Source: Bacteroidota bacterium (lineage in GTDB: Bacteria; Bacteroidota; Kryptoniia; Kryptoniales; JAKASW01). From it: DNA of 10,126 nucleotides. Of this stretch, positions 1-7,250 are shown in pieces. The notes under the pieces are model-generated. The model had not been told where the DNA came from, made no database searches, and was given only the letters and a program-made list of their open reading frames with translations. Both the position numbers and the translations under genes were made by a program. The stretch spans positions 1 to 10,126 of the forward strand of contig JAJYOS010000153.1 of NCBI GenBank assembly GCA_021796055.1, read 5' to 3'. How positions within the stretch are numbered: the stretch's first letter is position 1; each line of letters starts with the position of its first letter.

Positions 1-1914
1 AAGATGGTACCGATCAAAGGAGAATGATGAATTCAGGTATCTTCGTGAAGATAACTCCAGCGACACGCCGCCGGTCCAGTAACTTGTTCCTTGATTTGAC
101 TGCATCGACATATTCGATTCATATCGATCTCGTGTGTCCAGACTCAACGAGAGCTCAACACTTCTCATTATGCCTTCATCGATGGTAGGATTTAGCCGAT
201 AACTATAATTTTCAGAAAGTATGCTGTAGTTGGTATTCGCCGTTACGCTTGTTTGCTCCGCGTTTTCAAAACGTACCGCGGCGTCCACATTCGAACTGAG
301 TCTTAGTTTTACAAATCCGTTCCAGCCTCTCGATAAGTAATAATCGCGGTAGTCATCCCTATAGAGCAGCGCTCCGATAGTCACTTCGAAACGACTGTAT
401 ATGTCTTCTTCCTCCCGATTCGAAAGACGGTGAAAGATACTTCCACCGACTGTCACGCCATCCCAGATCGGCAGATCATAGCTCCCCCCGAAATCATACT
501 TCCACATCCTGTCCGCGAAACCGTATCCCGTTATCGCCTTCAAACTAGCCGGCCCGAGAAGCGGTCCGCTCGTCAGGCCAACGCCCAAATAATTTCCCTC
601 AACCCTGTTGAAATGATAGAAATCCGAAAACGACGTAAATGGGAGCGACACAGATTGATTAGGGAGACGAGTAAGATACAAAAGCGCTTTCCAAAACAGC
701 GGAAGGCTACGCGTCAGACTATCCAGCCTTTGGTATGCCCGGGCTTCCTCTCGAGTGAGCGGGAGGATCTGTTGCTTCTTCCATTCCGAAGAATCGGCAG
801 ATACATTTCGCGGAAACTTGGCGACAAATTCCCGGCTGAATATCCCTTTCGGCATTTCATTATTGATTTTGTAATCGTAAAGGACCGACGTGTTCTGAAA
901 CAACACCGTTGGAACAGGTGGGAAGACAAACTTGACATCGAAAGTCGTCTTGATTTCGATCGGAAGCCAAAAGATGTCATCATACTCCGCGAAATCCTCG
1001 TTGTAGACGATATTCTCAATTGGATCAAGCGCAACCGGGTCCGAAAGGGATAGTCGCGAGTGGAGAAGCGCATAACTTCGACCCGATATATCGACCGTCC
1101 CCTTGAAGAGCGGTGAAGGATTTTCTTTGGGGACGACTTCTATTCTGTATACTCGCTTGTCGCCCTCCATGATCGTGTCCGCCATGACAAACCGGTAGTG
1201 CTCGAATGCCGACGGGGATGTCGGTCCGGGTATCGAATACCGATCTATACTGACAACGTTGTCGTTGAAGTTGAGCACCCTGCCGACCGTAAATACATTT
1301 TGAGACGACGTAAAGTTCGCGGTCTGCCTTTTGGCGGTAATCACCTCCCTGTAACTGTCGGGATATTTCCAGTAGCCCTTAGTTTGTGTTTCCAGAATAC
1401 CGGCGATCGGAGCTTCCGGCTCTCTCTTTCCGGTGTCGACTCTCAGAACGGTCTTCGTGTAAGCGTCGAATTCATACGAGTCAAGTTTCTTTCTCCACTC
1501 TTCCTTAGCCTCGATCGCTCGTCGGATAATCTCGTCAGCCGGATTAAATGATTGAGGGTAAACAACGACTTCCGGAAGCGATACCTCGCCCCTCCGGAGG
1601 AAAATATTCAGTGTCGTATCTCTCGACCCGACTTGAAGCGAAACGGTGTCCGAGCCGAAACCGATGAAGCTAATTTCAATCTCGTACTGGCCTCTCGACA
1701 AAAGGATCCGGTACGCTCCGTCAGCATTTGTCGTGGTGCCCAGTGTCGTTCGCATGACTCGAATTGTGGCGCCCGGAAGCGGCTGGAGATCATTCGCCGC
1801 CCGAACCTCGCCCGTGAGCTGATACTTCACAATCGGCTGCGCAATACCGGGTGCAGGAACCAGTGAAATCAGAAACATCGAAAATGCCCCGATAAGCCTC
1901 AGGCAATCATTCAA
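1..1914 (-). CDS. DUF5686 / carboxypeptidase-regulatory-like outer-membrane protein, 3' end missing
   Basis: The frame is open for 638 codons and runs off the left edge without a stop, so the C-terminus is missing. I chose the TTG at 1914 because a GAAGG ribosome site lies 7 bases upstream and because it gives a plausible signal peptide: a hydrophobic stretch at about residues 7-25 ending GIA before Q26. The in-frame ATG at 1878 would leave a stub too short for export. Residues 31-110 resemble a carboxypeptidase-regulatory-like beta-sandwich (PLPGATIRV, then TNADGAYRI). The DUF5686 signature follows, with NPADEIIRRAIE near 124-135 and LDSYEFDAYTKT near 144-154. The rest is rich in aromatic and alternating polar residues, as in an outer-membrane beta-barrel. 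DUF5686 proteins usually reach roughly 800 residues or more (family knowledge), so perhaps a quarter is absent. The exact function of the family is unclear. It starts 34 bases after kdpE on the same strand and may be read through from it, but no functional link to potassium is evident. Confidence 0.85.
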   Translation of the reverse strand, partial: MNDCLRLIGAFSMFLISLVPAPGIAQPIVKYQLTGEVRAANDLQPLPGATIRVMRTTLGTTTNADGAYRILLSRGQYEIEISFIGFGSDTVSLQVGSRDTTLNIFLRRGEVSLPEVVVYPQSFNPADEIIRRAIEAKEEWRKKLDSYEFDAYTKTVLRVDTGKREPEAPIAGILETQTKGYWKYPDSYREVITAKRQTANFTSSQNVFTVGRVLNFNDNVVSIDRYSIPGPTSPSAFEHYRFVMADTIMEGDKRVYRIEVVPKENPSPLFKGTVDISGRSYALLHSRLSLSDPVALDPIENIVYNEDFAEYDDIFWLPIEIKTTFDVKFVFPPVPTVLFQNTSVLYDYKINNEMPKGIFSREFVAKFPRNVSADSSEWKKQQILPLTREEARAYQRLDSLTRSLPLFWKALLYLTRLPNQSVSLPFTSFSDFYHFNRVEGNYLGVGLTSGPLLGPASLKAITGYGFADRMWKYDFGGSYDLPIWDGVTVGGSIFHRLSNREEEDIYSRFEVTIGALLYRDDYRDYYLSRGWNGFVKLRLSSNVDAAVRFENAEQTSVTANTNYSILSENYSYRLNPTIDEGIMRSVELSLSLDTRDRYESNMSMQSNQGTSYWTGGVSLELSSRRYLNSSFSFDRYHL

Positions 1915-1921
1915 AGCCAGA

Positions 1922-1926
1922 CCTTC
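1922..1926 (-). promoter_or_regulatory. Ribosome binding site deciding the TTG start of the DUF5686 gene
   Basis: GAAGG on the minus strand lies 7 bases before the TTG at 1914. It falls in the 34-base gap after the kdpE stop, where I see no terminator. This spacing, with the signal peptide that begins at the TTG, is the reason for preferring it over the ATG at 1878. Confidence 0.55.
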
Positions 1927-1948
1927 AGTTGAGTTGCGGTCCGAAAAT

Positions 1949-2635
1949 TTACTCAGAACTTAGCCTGTAACCTATACCGGATTCAGTGAGAATGATCCTG
2001 GGATTTGATGGATCGTCCTCGATCTTCTTCCGCAGCTGCCCGACGTAAACTCTCGTGTACTGTGTCTCCTCTGAGAAAGCGGGGCCCCACCCCTGTTCGA
2101 GAATGAAGTTATGCGTCAGCACACGCCCAGCATTTCGGACGAAAAGGGCGAGGAGCGCATACTCAGTGGCGGTGAGTTTGACGTATTCTTTCCCCTTTTT
2201 CACACTCCTCGCTGTCAGATCGATCTGCAGGTCATGCACCGTGAATGCCGTCGTATCAAGCTGAGAGGGACGATGCCTCAGTGCGTTGCGGACACGCGCG
2301 AGGAGTTCGCCGGTCCGGAACGGCTTGGTCAGATAGTCGTCGGCGCCGGCGTCAAGACATGCTACGATATCGTTTTCCGCGTCGCGGACGGAGAGGACCA
2401 GAACGGGGACCTCCGACCATTCGCGGATTTTTCTAAGGACCTCAACGCCGTCGATGTCCGGCAGGCCGAGATCGAGGATTATAACCTCGGGGCGCTCTGA
2501 TGCAGCTTTGGCAATTCCTTCTTTACCAGCGCCGACCAAGCGCACCGCGTAGCCATCCGATTCAAGTGTAAGCTCCAACAGGCGGCGTATCTGCGCCTCA
2601 TCGTCAATAACGAGTATGACCGGTTTCTCGCTCAG
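1949..2635 (-). CDS. kdpE: KdpE, OmpR/PhoB-family response regulator of the kdp operon
   Basis: A 228-residue DNA-binding response regulator and the partner of the KdpD kinase encoded just upstream. In the family, phosphorylated KdpE binds the kdp promoter and activates pump expression at low K+. The receiver domain (about 1-120) has the acidic pair D11-D12, phospho-acceptor D55 in ILDLGLPD, S82 at the switch Thr/Ser position, and K104 in TKPF. The C-terminal winged helix (about 130-228) contains TEYALLALFVRNAGRVLT and the recognition region around TRVYVGQLRKKIE, ending GIGYRL. The start matters here. A TTG at 2578 would remove the first beta-strand and both acidic residues. The frame extends upstream to a CTG at 2635, behind GGAGGAG at 5-base spacing, giving the normal N-terminus (SEKPVILVIDDE). 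No ATG, GTG or TTG lies in frame between that ribosome site and residue 20. CTG overlaps the kdpD stop as CTGA, a coupled arrangement like the common ATGA. Length matches KdpE of other bacteria (about 225). Confidence 0.95.
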   Translation of the reverse strand: MSEKPVILVIDDEAQIRRLLELTLESDGYAVRLVGAGKEGIAKAASERPEVIILDLGLPDIDGVEVLRKIREWSEVPVLVLSVRDAENDIVACLDAGADDYLTKPFRTGELLARVRNALRHRPSQLDTTAFTVHDLQIDLTARSVKKGKEYVKLTATEYALLALFVRNAGRVLTHNFILEQGWGPAFSEETQYTRVYVGQLRKKIEDDPSNPRIILTESGIGYRLSSE

Positions 2636-5319
2636 ATTATCTCCTCCGTGCTGTTTTTTACGGCCTCAGTAATGGGAAGCCTGACGACGAACTCCGCGCC
2701 GCCATCGGTGCGATTTCGCGCGGTTATCGTGCCATGGTGCGCCTCTATGAATCCCTTCGCGATCGTCAACCCCAATCCTGTTCCGCCCGATTTTCCATTT
2801 TGAGCTCTGTAAAATTTTTCGAACACTTTGTTTAAGTCCTCACGCGGAAGGCCCGGCCCATTATCAGCAACCGAGATCACGCATGTCTCTCCCTCTTCAA
2901 GATAAGACCTTATTGATATGTCGGTTCCAACAGGCGTGTGGAGGGCCGCGTTGTGTACGAGATTTGTCAGCGCCTGCTCGATAAGCCCAAAGTCGAGCTT
3001 CATAAGAGGAACTTCATCGGAAACATCTACAGACACGGCATGACCGTCAAGCTCCCTTTCGAGATTCTTCAAAGCATGATTTAGCACGTCCCGAAGGTCG
3101 CACCAGTCCATCTTCGGTTGGATCATTCCGGATTCCAGTCTCGTCATGTCGAGCAGGTTGGCCACAAGCCGGTTAAGCCTCTCAGCGGCTACATGAATCT
3201 CCTTCACGTTTTGTTCGCGCAAACCGGTAGCGTTTGCCGACTCGCGGCCGAGGAGATTCTCCGACACACCCAGGATTGTCGCGATTGGCGTTCGGAATTC
3301 ATGTGAAATGGAATCAAAGAGCGTCTTGTAGAGTCTTTCCGATTCGGCGACAACGATGGACTTCCTGTTGACATCGTTCAGAAGTTCGCGTTCAATGGCG
3401 GAGGTTATCTGTGAAATAAAATTTTCGAGAAGCGATTCCTGGTCGACGGACAATTCCTCGTCCTCGGCAAACTTCACGCCGATGACGCCGAGCGGATAGC
3501 GAGGGCCGGACATGGGGAAATAAGTAGCCTGTGAAAAAGGAAGAGTGTCGGTATTCTTGCCTGCTTTCTTCTCGTTCCAGTAAACCCACGCGGCGACGCT
3601 CGATTCCTTGACGTCAGGTTTGAACGAACTGGCGGGGTGAGCTTTATTCGCCATCTCCCCTTCGGCATCACCGAGGATGAACGCAACATCCGCATCGAAA
3701 TACTTCTTGATGTTCGCCGCCGCTGTCGTTATCACTTCATCCTGCGAATGTGCAGACGACAAATCCTTGGTCAGCCCGAAAAGCGCCGAGGTCCTCGCTT
3801 CCCGCTGCCGGATGATCTTCTCTCGCTTTCTCACACGCGCGGAGAGAACCCCGGTCACGGTGGCCACCACAAAGAACATAGCCACCAGAAGAGTGTCCTC
3901 AAGGTTGCTGATTGAAAATGTGAAGTGCGGCGGGATGAAGAAGAAATCCCACGATAAGGCGCCGGTTGCGGCGGCCAGTACGGTCGGACCCGGCCCGACT
4001 TTCAAAGGGAGAAGCGAAACGACGAGCAGGAGAATGAAGGACACAGTTCTGTATCCGATGAAACCCTGGAACGGGAAACACACGAGAGCGGCGGCAAAGA
4101 CAAGGAGGAACGCGGTCAAATACTGTAGGGCGCTCGATTGTGGCCTCGGGATAACAGATTGGATCCTCCTCTTCGAACGGCTCCCCTCCTGGCCGACTAT
4201 ATAAATATCAAGATCGTTGCTTCGTTGCATCAGGTCGTCGATCAGCCGGGCTGCCCTGGAAAAGATATAGCGATCAGGTTTACCCACGAGTATCTGGCTG
4301 GCGTTCTGCTCACGTGCCACACGGATAAGCGCATCCGCGATATCGACTCCGGAAGTCGTAACGACCTCCGCACCAAGCTCCCTTGCGAGCTTTATGTTCT
4401 TCGCGAGTTGGTCGCGCTGTTCCTCGGACAGCTTATCCGACTTGTCGACGTAAACAACGACCCATGACGCGTCCATCGTGTGAGAGACTCGTCTCGCCCA
4501 CCTGACAACAGATACCGAATGTGGGCTTGGGCTGATAGCCGCGATGAGCCTCTGGCCGGATTTCCATGGGCTTGATATGTTCTGTCCACGCCTGTATTCA
4601 CGCATCTGGCGGTCCACACGCTCGGCAGTAACGCGCAGGGACATTTCTCGTAAAGCCGAGAGATTCCCTTCCTTGAAGAAGTTCTCGACGGCCTGCCTGG
4701 ATCGCTCGGCGGTGTAGACTTTACCCTCCTTCAGACGCTTGAGGAGCTCGTCCGGCGAGATGTCGATTACCTTTATCTCATCGGCGGCGTCAAAAACTGA
4801 ATCTGGAACAGTTTCTCTTACGATGCTACCGCTTATTTGGGAGACCGTGTCGGCCCTGCTTTCAAGATGCTGGACGTTCAGTGTCGTATAAACGTCGATG
4901 CCGTTGGAAAGGATCTCCTGCACATCCTGATAACGCCGCGCATGACGGCTCCCCGGCGCATTCGTGTGAGCAAGCTCATCGACCAGAACGACTTTCGGCT
5001 TCCTGGCAAGGATTGCGTCGATGTCCATCTCTTCAAGCTCAGCGCCGCGATAATCCATCTTCTTTCGTGGAACTACCTCCAGGCCGAGTACCAGCTCTGC
5101 TGTCTCCATTCGTTTGTGAGTCTCTATATACCCCACCACAACATCAACGCCTCTTGCCACCGCATCCCGAGCCTCGCTTAGCATGGCATAAGTCTTACCG
5201 ACCCCTGCGCACATCCCGAAGAAGATCTTGAGCTTCCCTTTTCCGTTCTTCTCATCCTCCTTCTTCAATGCCTTCAGGAGTTCGTCGGGATTCGGCCTAT
5301 TATCTTCAAACTCTGACAT
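2632..5319 (-). CDS. kdpD: KdpD, K+-responsive membrane sensor histidine kinase
   Basis: A full-length 895-residue KdpD (E. coli KdpD is 894). It senses low K+ or related stress at the inner membrane and phosphorylates KdpE. The N-terminal KdpD domain (about 28-240) has a Walker A loop at 35-43 (GMCAGVGKT) and a Walker B-like strand ending D114-E115, followed by LAHTNAPGSRH. A universal-stress-protein-like domain covers about 255-375. Four membrane helices lie at about 400-417, 421-440, 443-459 and 475-495, followed at once by an Arg/Lys-rich stretch (494-509), as in E. coli KdpD. A GAF-like region covers about 515-645. The HisKA domain carries phospho-acceptor H673 in SHEFRTP. The ATPase domain has an N box with N786 and N790, a G1 box DNGPGLP (819-825) and a G2 box GGTGLGL (845-851). 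All catalytic motifs are intact. The ATG at 5319 is preceded by GAGGTG two bases upstream. The stop overlaps the kdpE start, so the two are translationally coupled. Confidence 0.97.
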   Translation of the reverse strand: MSEFEDNRPNPDELLKALKKEDEKNGKGKLKIFFGMCAGVGKTYAMLSEARDAVARGVDVVVGYIETHKRMETAELVLGLEVVPRKKMDYRGAELEEMDIDAILARKPKVVLVDELAHTNAPGSRHARRYQDVQEILSNGIDVYTTLNVQHLESRADTVSQISGSIVRETVPDSVFDAADEIKVIDISPDELLKRLKEGKVYTAERSRQAVENFFKEGNLSALREMSLRVTAERVDRQMREYRRGQNISSPWKSGQRLIAAISPSPHSVSVVRWARRVSHTMDASWVVVYVDKSDKLSEEQRDQLAKNIKLARELGAEVVTTSGVDIADALIRVAREQNASQILVGKPDRYIFSRAARLIDDLMQRSNDLDIYIVGQEGSRSKRRIQSVIPRPQSSALQYLTAFLLVFAAALVCFPFQGFIGYRTVSFILLLVVSLLPLKVGPGPTVLAAATGALSWDFFFIPPHFTFSISNLEDTLLVAMFFVVATVTGVLSARVRKREKIIRQREARTSALFGLTKDLSSAHSQDEVITTAAANIKKYFDADVAFILGDAEGEMANKAHPASSFKPDVKESSVAAWVYWNEKKAGKNTDTLPFSQATYFPMSGPRYPLGVIGVKFAEDEELSVDQESLLENFISQITSAIERELLNDVNRKSIVVAESERLYKTLFDSISHEFRTPIATILGVSENLLGRESANATGLREQNVKEIHVAAERLNRLVANLLDMTRLESGMIQPKMDWCDLRDVLNHALKNLERELDGHAVSVDVSDEVPLMKLDFGLIEQALTNLVHNAALHTPVGTDISIRSYLEEGETCVISVADNGPGLPREDLNKVFEKFYRAQNGKSGGTGLGLTIAKGFIEAHHGTITARNRTDGGAEFVVRLPITEAVKNSTEEII
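2641..2647 (-). promoter_or_regulatory. Strong ribosome binding site for kdpE, inside the end of kdpD
   Basis: GGAGGAG on the minus strand lies within the last codons of kdpD and 5 bases before the CTG at 2635. It is one of the best Shine-Dalgarno matches in the window and supports the non-ATG start of kdpE. Confidence 0.7.
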
Positions 5320-5498
5320 GACACCTCAATTTAGATTCTTTTCGGTATAATCTCACGCCCACATCGCCTGGTACGACATGAAGTTACTATATGGAAAGCA
5401 ACTCGTTCCAAAGCGATCAATCCAAACCATTATCTCAATTCTCTCGAATCATCGGATTTGATCGAGATTCCTAATCTGCCTGAAGATAATCTTTAACC
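5320..5498 (-). other. Spacer between the KdpB-like gene and kdpD
   Basis: This 179-base gap has no convincing gene. On the minus strand it contains an imperfect inverted repeat just after the KdpB-like stop, and a TATAGT hexamer at 5391-5386 that could be a -10 element. The nearest -35-like hexamer, TTGGAA at 5411-5406, is only 14 bases away, which is too close for a standard sigma-70 promoter; reading TAGTAA as the -10 gives 16. A separate promoter for kdpDE here is possible but unproven. The kdpD ribosome site GAGGTG lies at 5327-5322. Confidence 0.4.
5442..5467. repeat. Imperfect inverted repeat after the KdpB-like gene
   Basis: On the plus strand TCTCGAATCA (5442-5451) pairs with TGATCGAGA (5459-5467), apart from one bulged A, around a 7-base loop. 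It lies about 30 bases past the stop at 5499. No T-run follows on the minus strand, so it is not a classical intrinsic terminator. It could be an mRNA hairpin separating the pump genes from the regulators, or an operator. Confidence 0.35.
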
Positions 5499-7250
5499 CT
5501 AAAGATATCTTAAAACGACGATAGCCAGATCTATCAGCTTCACCGTGATGAATGGCACGATCAATCCGGCAATCACTATAAAAATCGATCCGGCATTCGG
5601 TAAGCGACCGGATTCATATCGCCGCCCGTTCAAATACCTTCTGACAATGAATAGGAGCACGGCAAAAAGAATCGCCGTGAATATTAACATATCTATTATT
5701 GCGGAGTGCGCCGATGAAAGTCCAATGAAATTTAGCCATGGAATTATCCCGGCGATTTCTCTCCTGCCATACAGAGTCGCCAGGAGTGGGAACAGAACGA
5801 GAAGGCTCATTGATACCGTTACACACGCTGCAAAGTATATGATCAATTTTTCAACCTGGCACAGGCACCTCCCTGTTTCAATTGCGTTTATCAGCCTGTT
5901 CGGCCTTCCGTTAAGTCCTATTGCGTTCGAAAAGCCATCCGGCATCTCCGCTCCCCCATCGACTACAAAGCAGAGATTTGCATCCTTTGCCACCGGCGGC
6001 ATTTCACGACTATCTCCGGCAACGGCTACAGCTCTCCCCGAGGATTGCTCGCTCTGGATCTTAGCCAGCTTGTCTTCGGGCCTGACACCACAGAAGAGAG
6101 TTGGCGCTCCGATAGCCGCGGCACAATCCTCGGCTCGATCTGAACTTGCCGAAAGTACGGTCGTCAGACCCAGGTCGCGTATTTTCTGCGCGGGGAAAGA
6201 AAGGAGGCCCGTCTTGAAATCGTCTCCGGAAGAGTCGTCATCGGACAAGCTTGTGCCGCTCAGAACACTCCCCTTAGCGCTTTGCCTGTTGAAAGTAACG
6301 ACTTCTTTCTCTTCAAGTATCAAAACATTTACGTCGGCGGCAGACTCCAGAGCGTTTATGCTAGCTGGCATTACTTTCTTCTCGACAAGTTGACAAACCG
6401 CGCACACGGCGGCCGTATCAAGAAGCTCCGCGGCTGTAAACGGGAGAGCGCATACCAAGATTGAGACTACCGCAGGGGTTCTAATCAATGCGCTCAACAA
6501 ATGGTTAGCCGGTGGTAAATCTTTTTCCGTCAGGAAAGGGAGTGCCATGACCGCGGCAGAGACACCCGACACCAGAAGCCAAAGCGGAACAGCCATCTTC
6601 TTTTCGTCGGATGTCATTTGGTATTTTATTTTCTTTACCACGGAAGCGGCCCTATCGAGGATGACCTTCCGTCCGCGTGCCGCCACGCGAACCACGATGC
6701 GCCCGCCGAGAACGGTCGTCCTGGCGAAAACTGCACTCCACTCTCCGCCGCTTTCGCGCAGTACCGGCGGGGACTGGCCAGTGATCGCCGATTCATCAAC
6801 GATGGCTGTTCCCTGGACGATTATACCGTCGGCAGGGATCATTTCATTAGTCTCACACAAAACCAAATCGCCATTTCGGAGAGAAGTAACAGGGACTGGA
6901 TATTCACCTCCATTGAGCGTCTTCCTTGCAATTAGCGACCTGGCATCTGGGGCCATTCCATCCGCAGATGTAATTGAATGAATTTTTACCAGAGCTTGCG
7001 AAGCTATTGTCTCTGTTAGTATTAACCATATAATGACAGTCACGGCGACATTGAAGCCGGTTAGACGCGTTGACGTCAAGAAAAGAGAAGACGAAGATGC
7101 CGCCGCGCCTAATAGAAGAGCGAGCCGACCAGGGTTGCTTGTTACTTTCCCGGGACTAAATCCTAACATGCACTCTGCGACGATTCGTCTCGTCCTCCCC
7201 ACGAGATTTTCAGTGAAGCGAGTCCAGCGCGATGTTAAGTTCGAGTACAT
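5499..7250 (-). CDS. KdpB-like pseudo-ATPase lacking phosphorylation site and nucleotide-binding domain
   Basis: A 583-residue membrane protein clearly descended from KdpB but without its catalytic residues. Compared by eye with the local KdpB, it shares NP (39-40), the A-domain run VDESAITG (151-158) and LRESG (164-168), proline 270 in the M4 segment (VCALPFT), PEDKL (391-395), ETG (458-460), SAI (516-518) and the C-terminal VPFITVKLIDLAI. TGES is TGQS with Q159. The DKTGT Asp is E313 within LEEKEVVT, so all five motif residues differ. GDGTNDAP is GDSREMPP; D413 is kept, the Asn and second Asp are lost. Residues 320-355 form a short Ser/Asp-rich linker in place of the nucleotide-binding domain. 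The Asp/Lys pair of the M5 helix is absent. Membrane helices are kept at roughly 45-90, 220-285 and 465-580. ATP-driven transport should be impossible. I chose the ATG at 7250 (GAGGG 3 bases upstream) because residue numbering then matches KdpB exactly through about 320; a TTG at 7277 adds nine unmatched residues. The start overlaps kdpC by 41 bases, which suggests coupled translation. The long intact frame argues against simple decay. A structural or inhibitory role in the Kdp complex is inference. Confidence 0.88.
   Translation of the reverse strand: MYSNLTSRWTRFTENLVGRTRRIVAECMLGFSPGKVTSNPGRLALLLGAAASSSSLFLTSTRLTGFNVAVTVIIWLILTETIASQALVKIHSITSADGMAPDARSLIARKTLNGGEYPVPVTSLRNGDLVLCETNEMIPADGIIVQGTAIVDESAITGQSPPVLRESGGEWSAVFARTTVLGGRIVVRVAARGRKVILDRAASVVKKIKYQMTSDEKKMAVPLWLLVSGVSAAVMALPFLTEKDLPPANHLLSALIRTPAVVSILVCALPFTAAELLDTAAVCAVCQLVEKKVMPASINALESAADVNVLILEEKEVVTFNRQSAKGSVLSGTSLSDDDSSGDDFKTGLLSFPAQKIRDLGLTTVLSASSDRAEDCAAAIGAPTLFCGVRPEDKLAKIQSEQSSGRAVAVAGDSREMPPVAKDANLCFVVDGGAEMPDGFSNAIGLNGRPNRLINAIETGRCLCQVEKLIIYFAACVTVSMSLLVLFPLLATLYGRREIAGIIPWLNFIGLSSAHSAIIDMLIFTAILFAVLLFIVRRYLNGRRYESGRLPNAGSIFIVIAGLIVPFITVKLIDLAIVVLRYL

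Noticed and set aside
430..1053. 207-codon plus-strand frame and nearby shorter plus-strand frames over 1-1900
   Set aside because: The minus strand carries a continuous frame with a signal peptide and DUF5686 motifs through this region. The plus-strand products are Arg/Ile-rich and unlike known proteins.
714..1073. 119-codon minus-strand frame, Arg/Ser-rich
   Set aside because: It is an alternative frame inside the DUF5686 gene, with the skewed composition of out-of-frame reading.
5353..5430. 25-codon minus-strand mini-ORF in the spacer before kdpD, considered as a displaced kdpF
   Set aside because: KdpF is a hydrophobic single-span peptide. This one is short, mixed in polarity, lacks a membrane helix and has only a weak ribosome site.
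5545..6393. 282-codon open frame on the plus strand
   Set aside because: It is fully antisense to the KdpB-like gene, whose homology to KdpB over its whole length fixes the coding strand.
5499..7250. The KdpB-like gene as an ordinary decaying pseudogene
   Set aside because: No stop or frameshift occurs in 583 codons, collinearity with KdpB is kept, and membrane segments and the start overlap are preserved. I list it as a coding gene, though recent duplication with early decay cannot be fully excluded.
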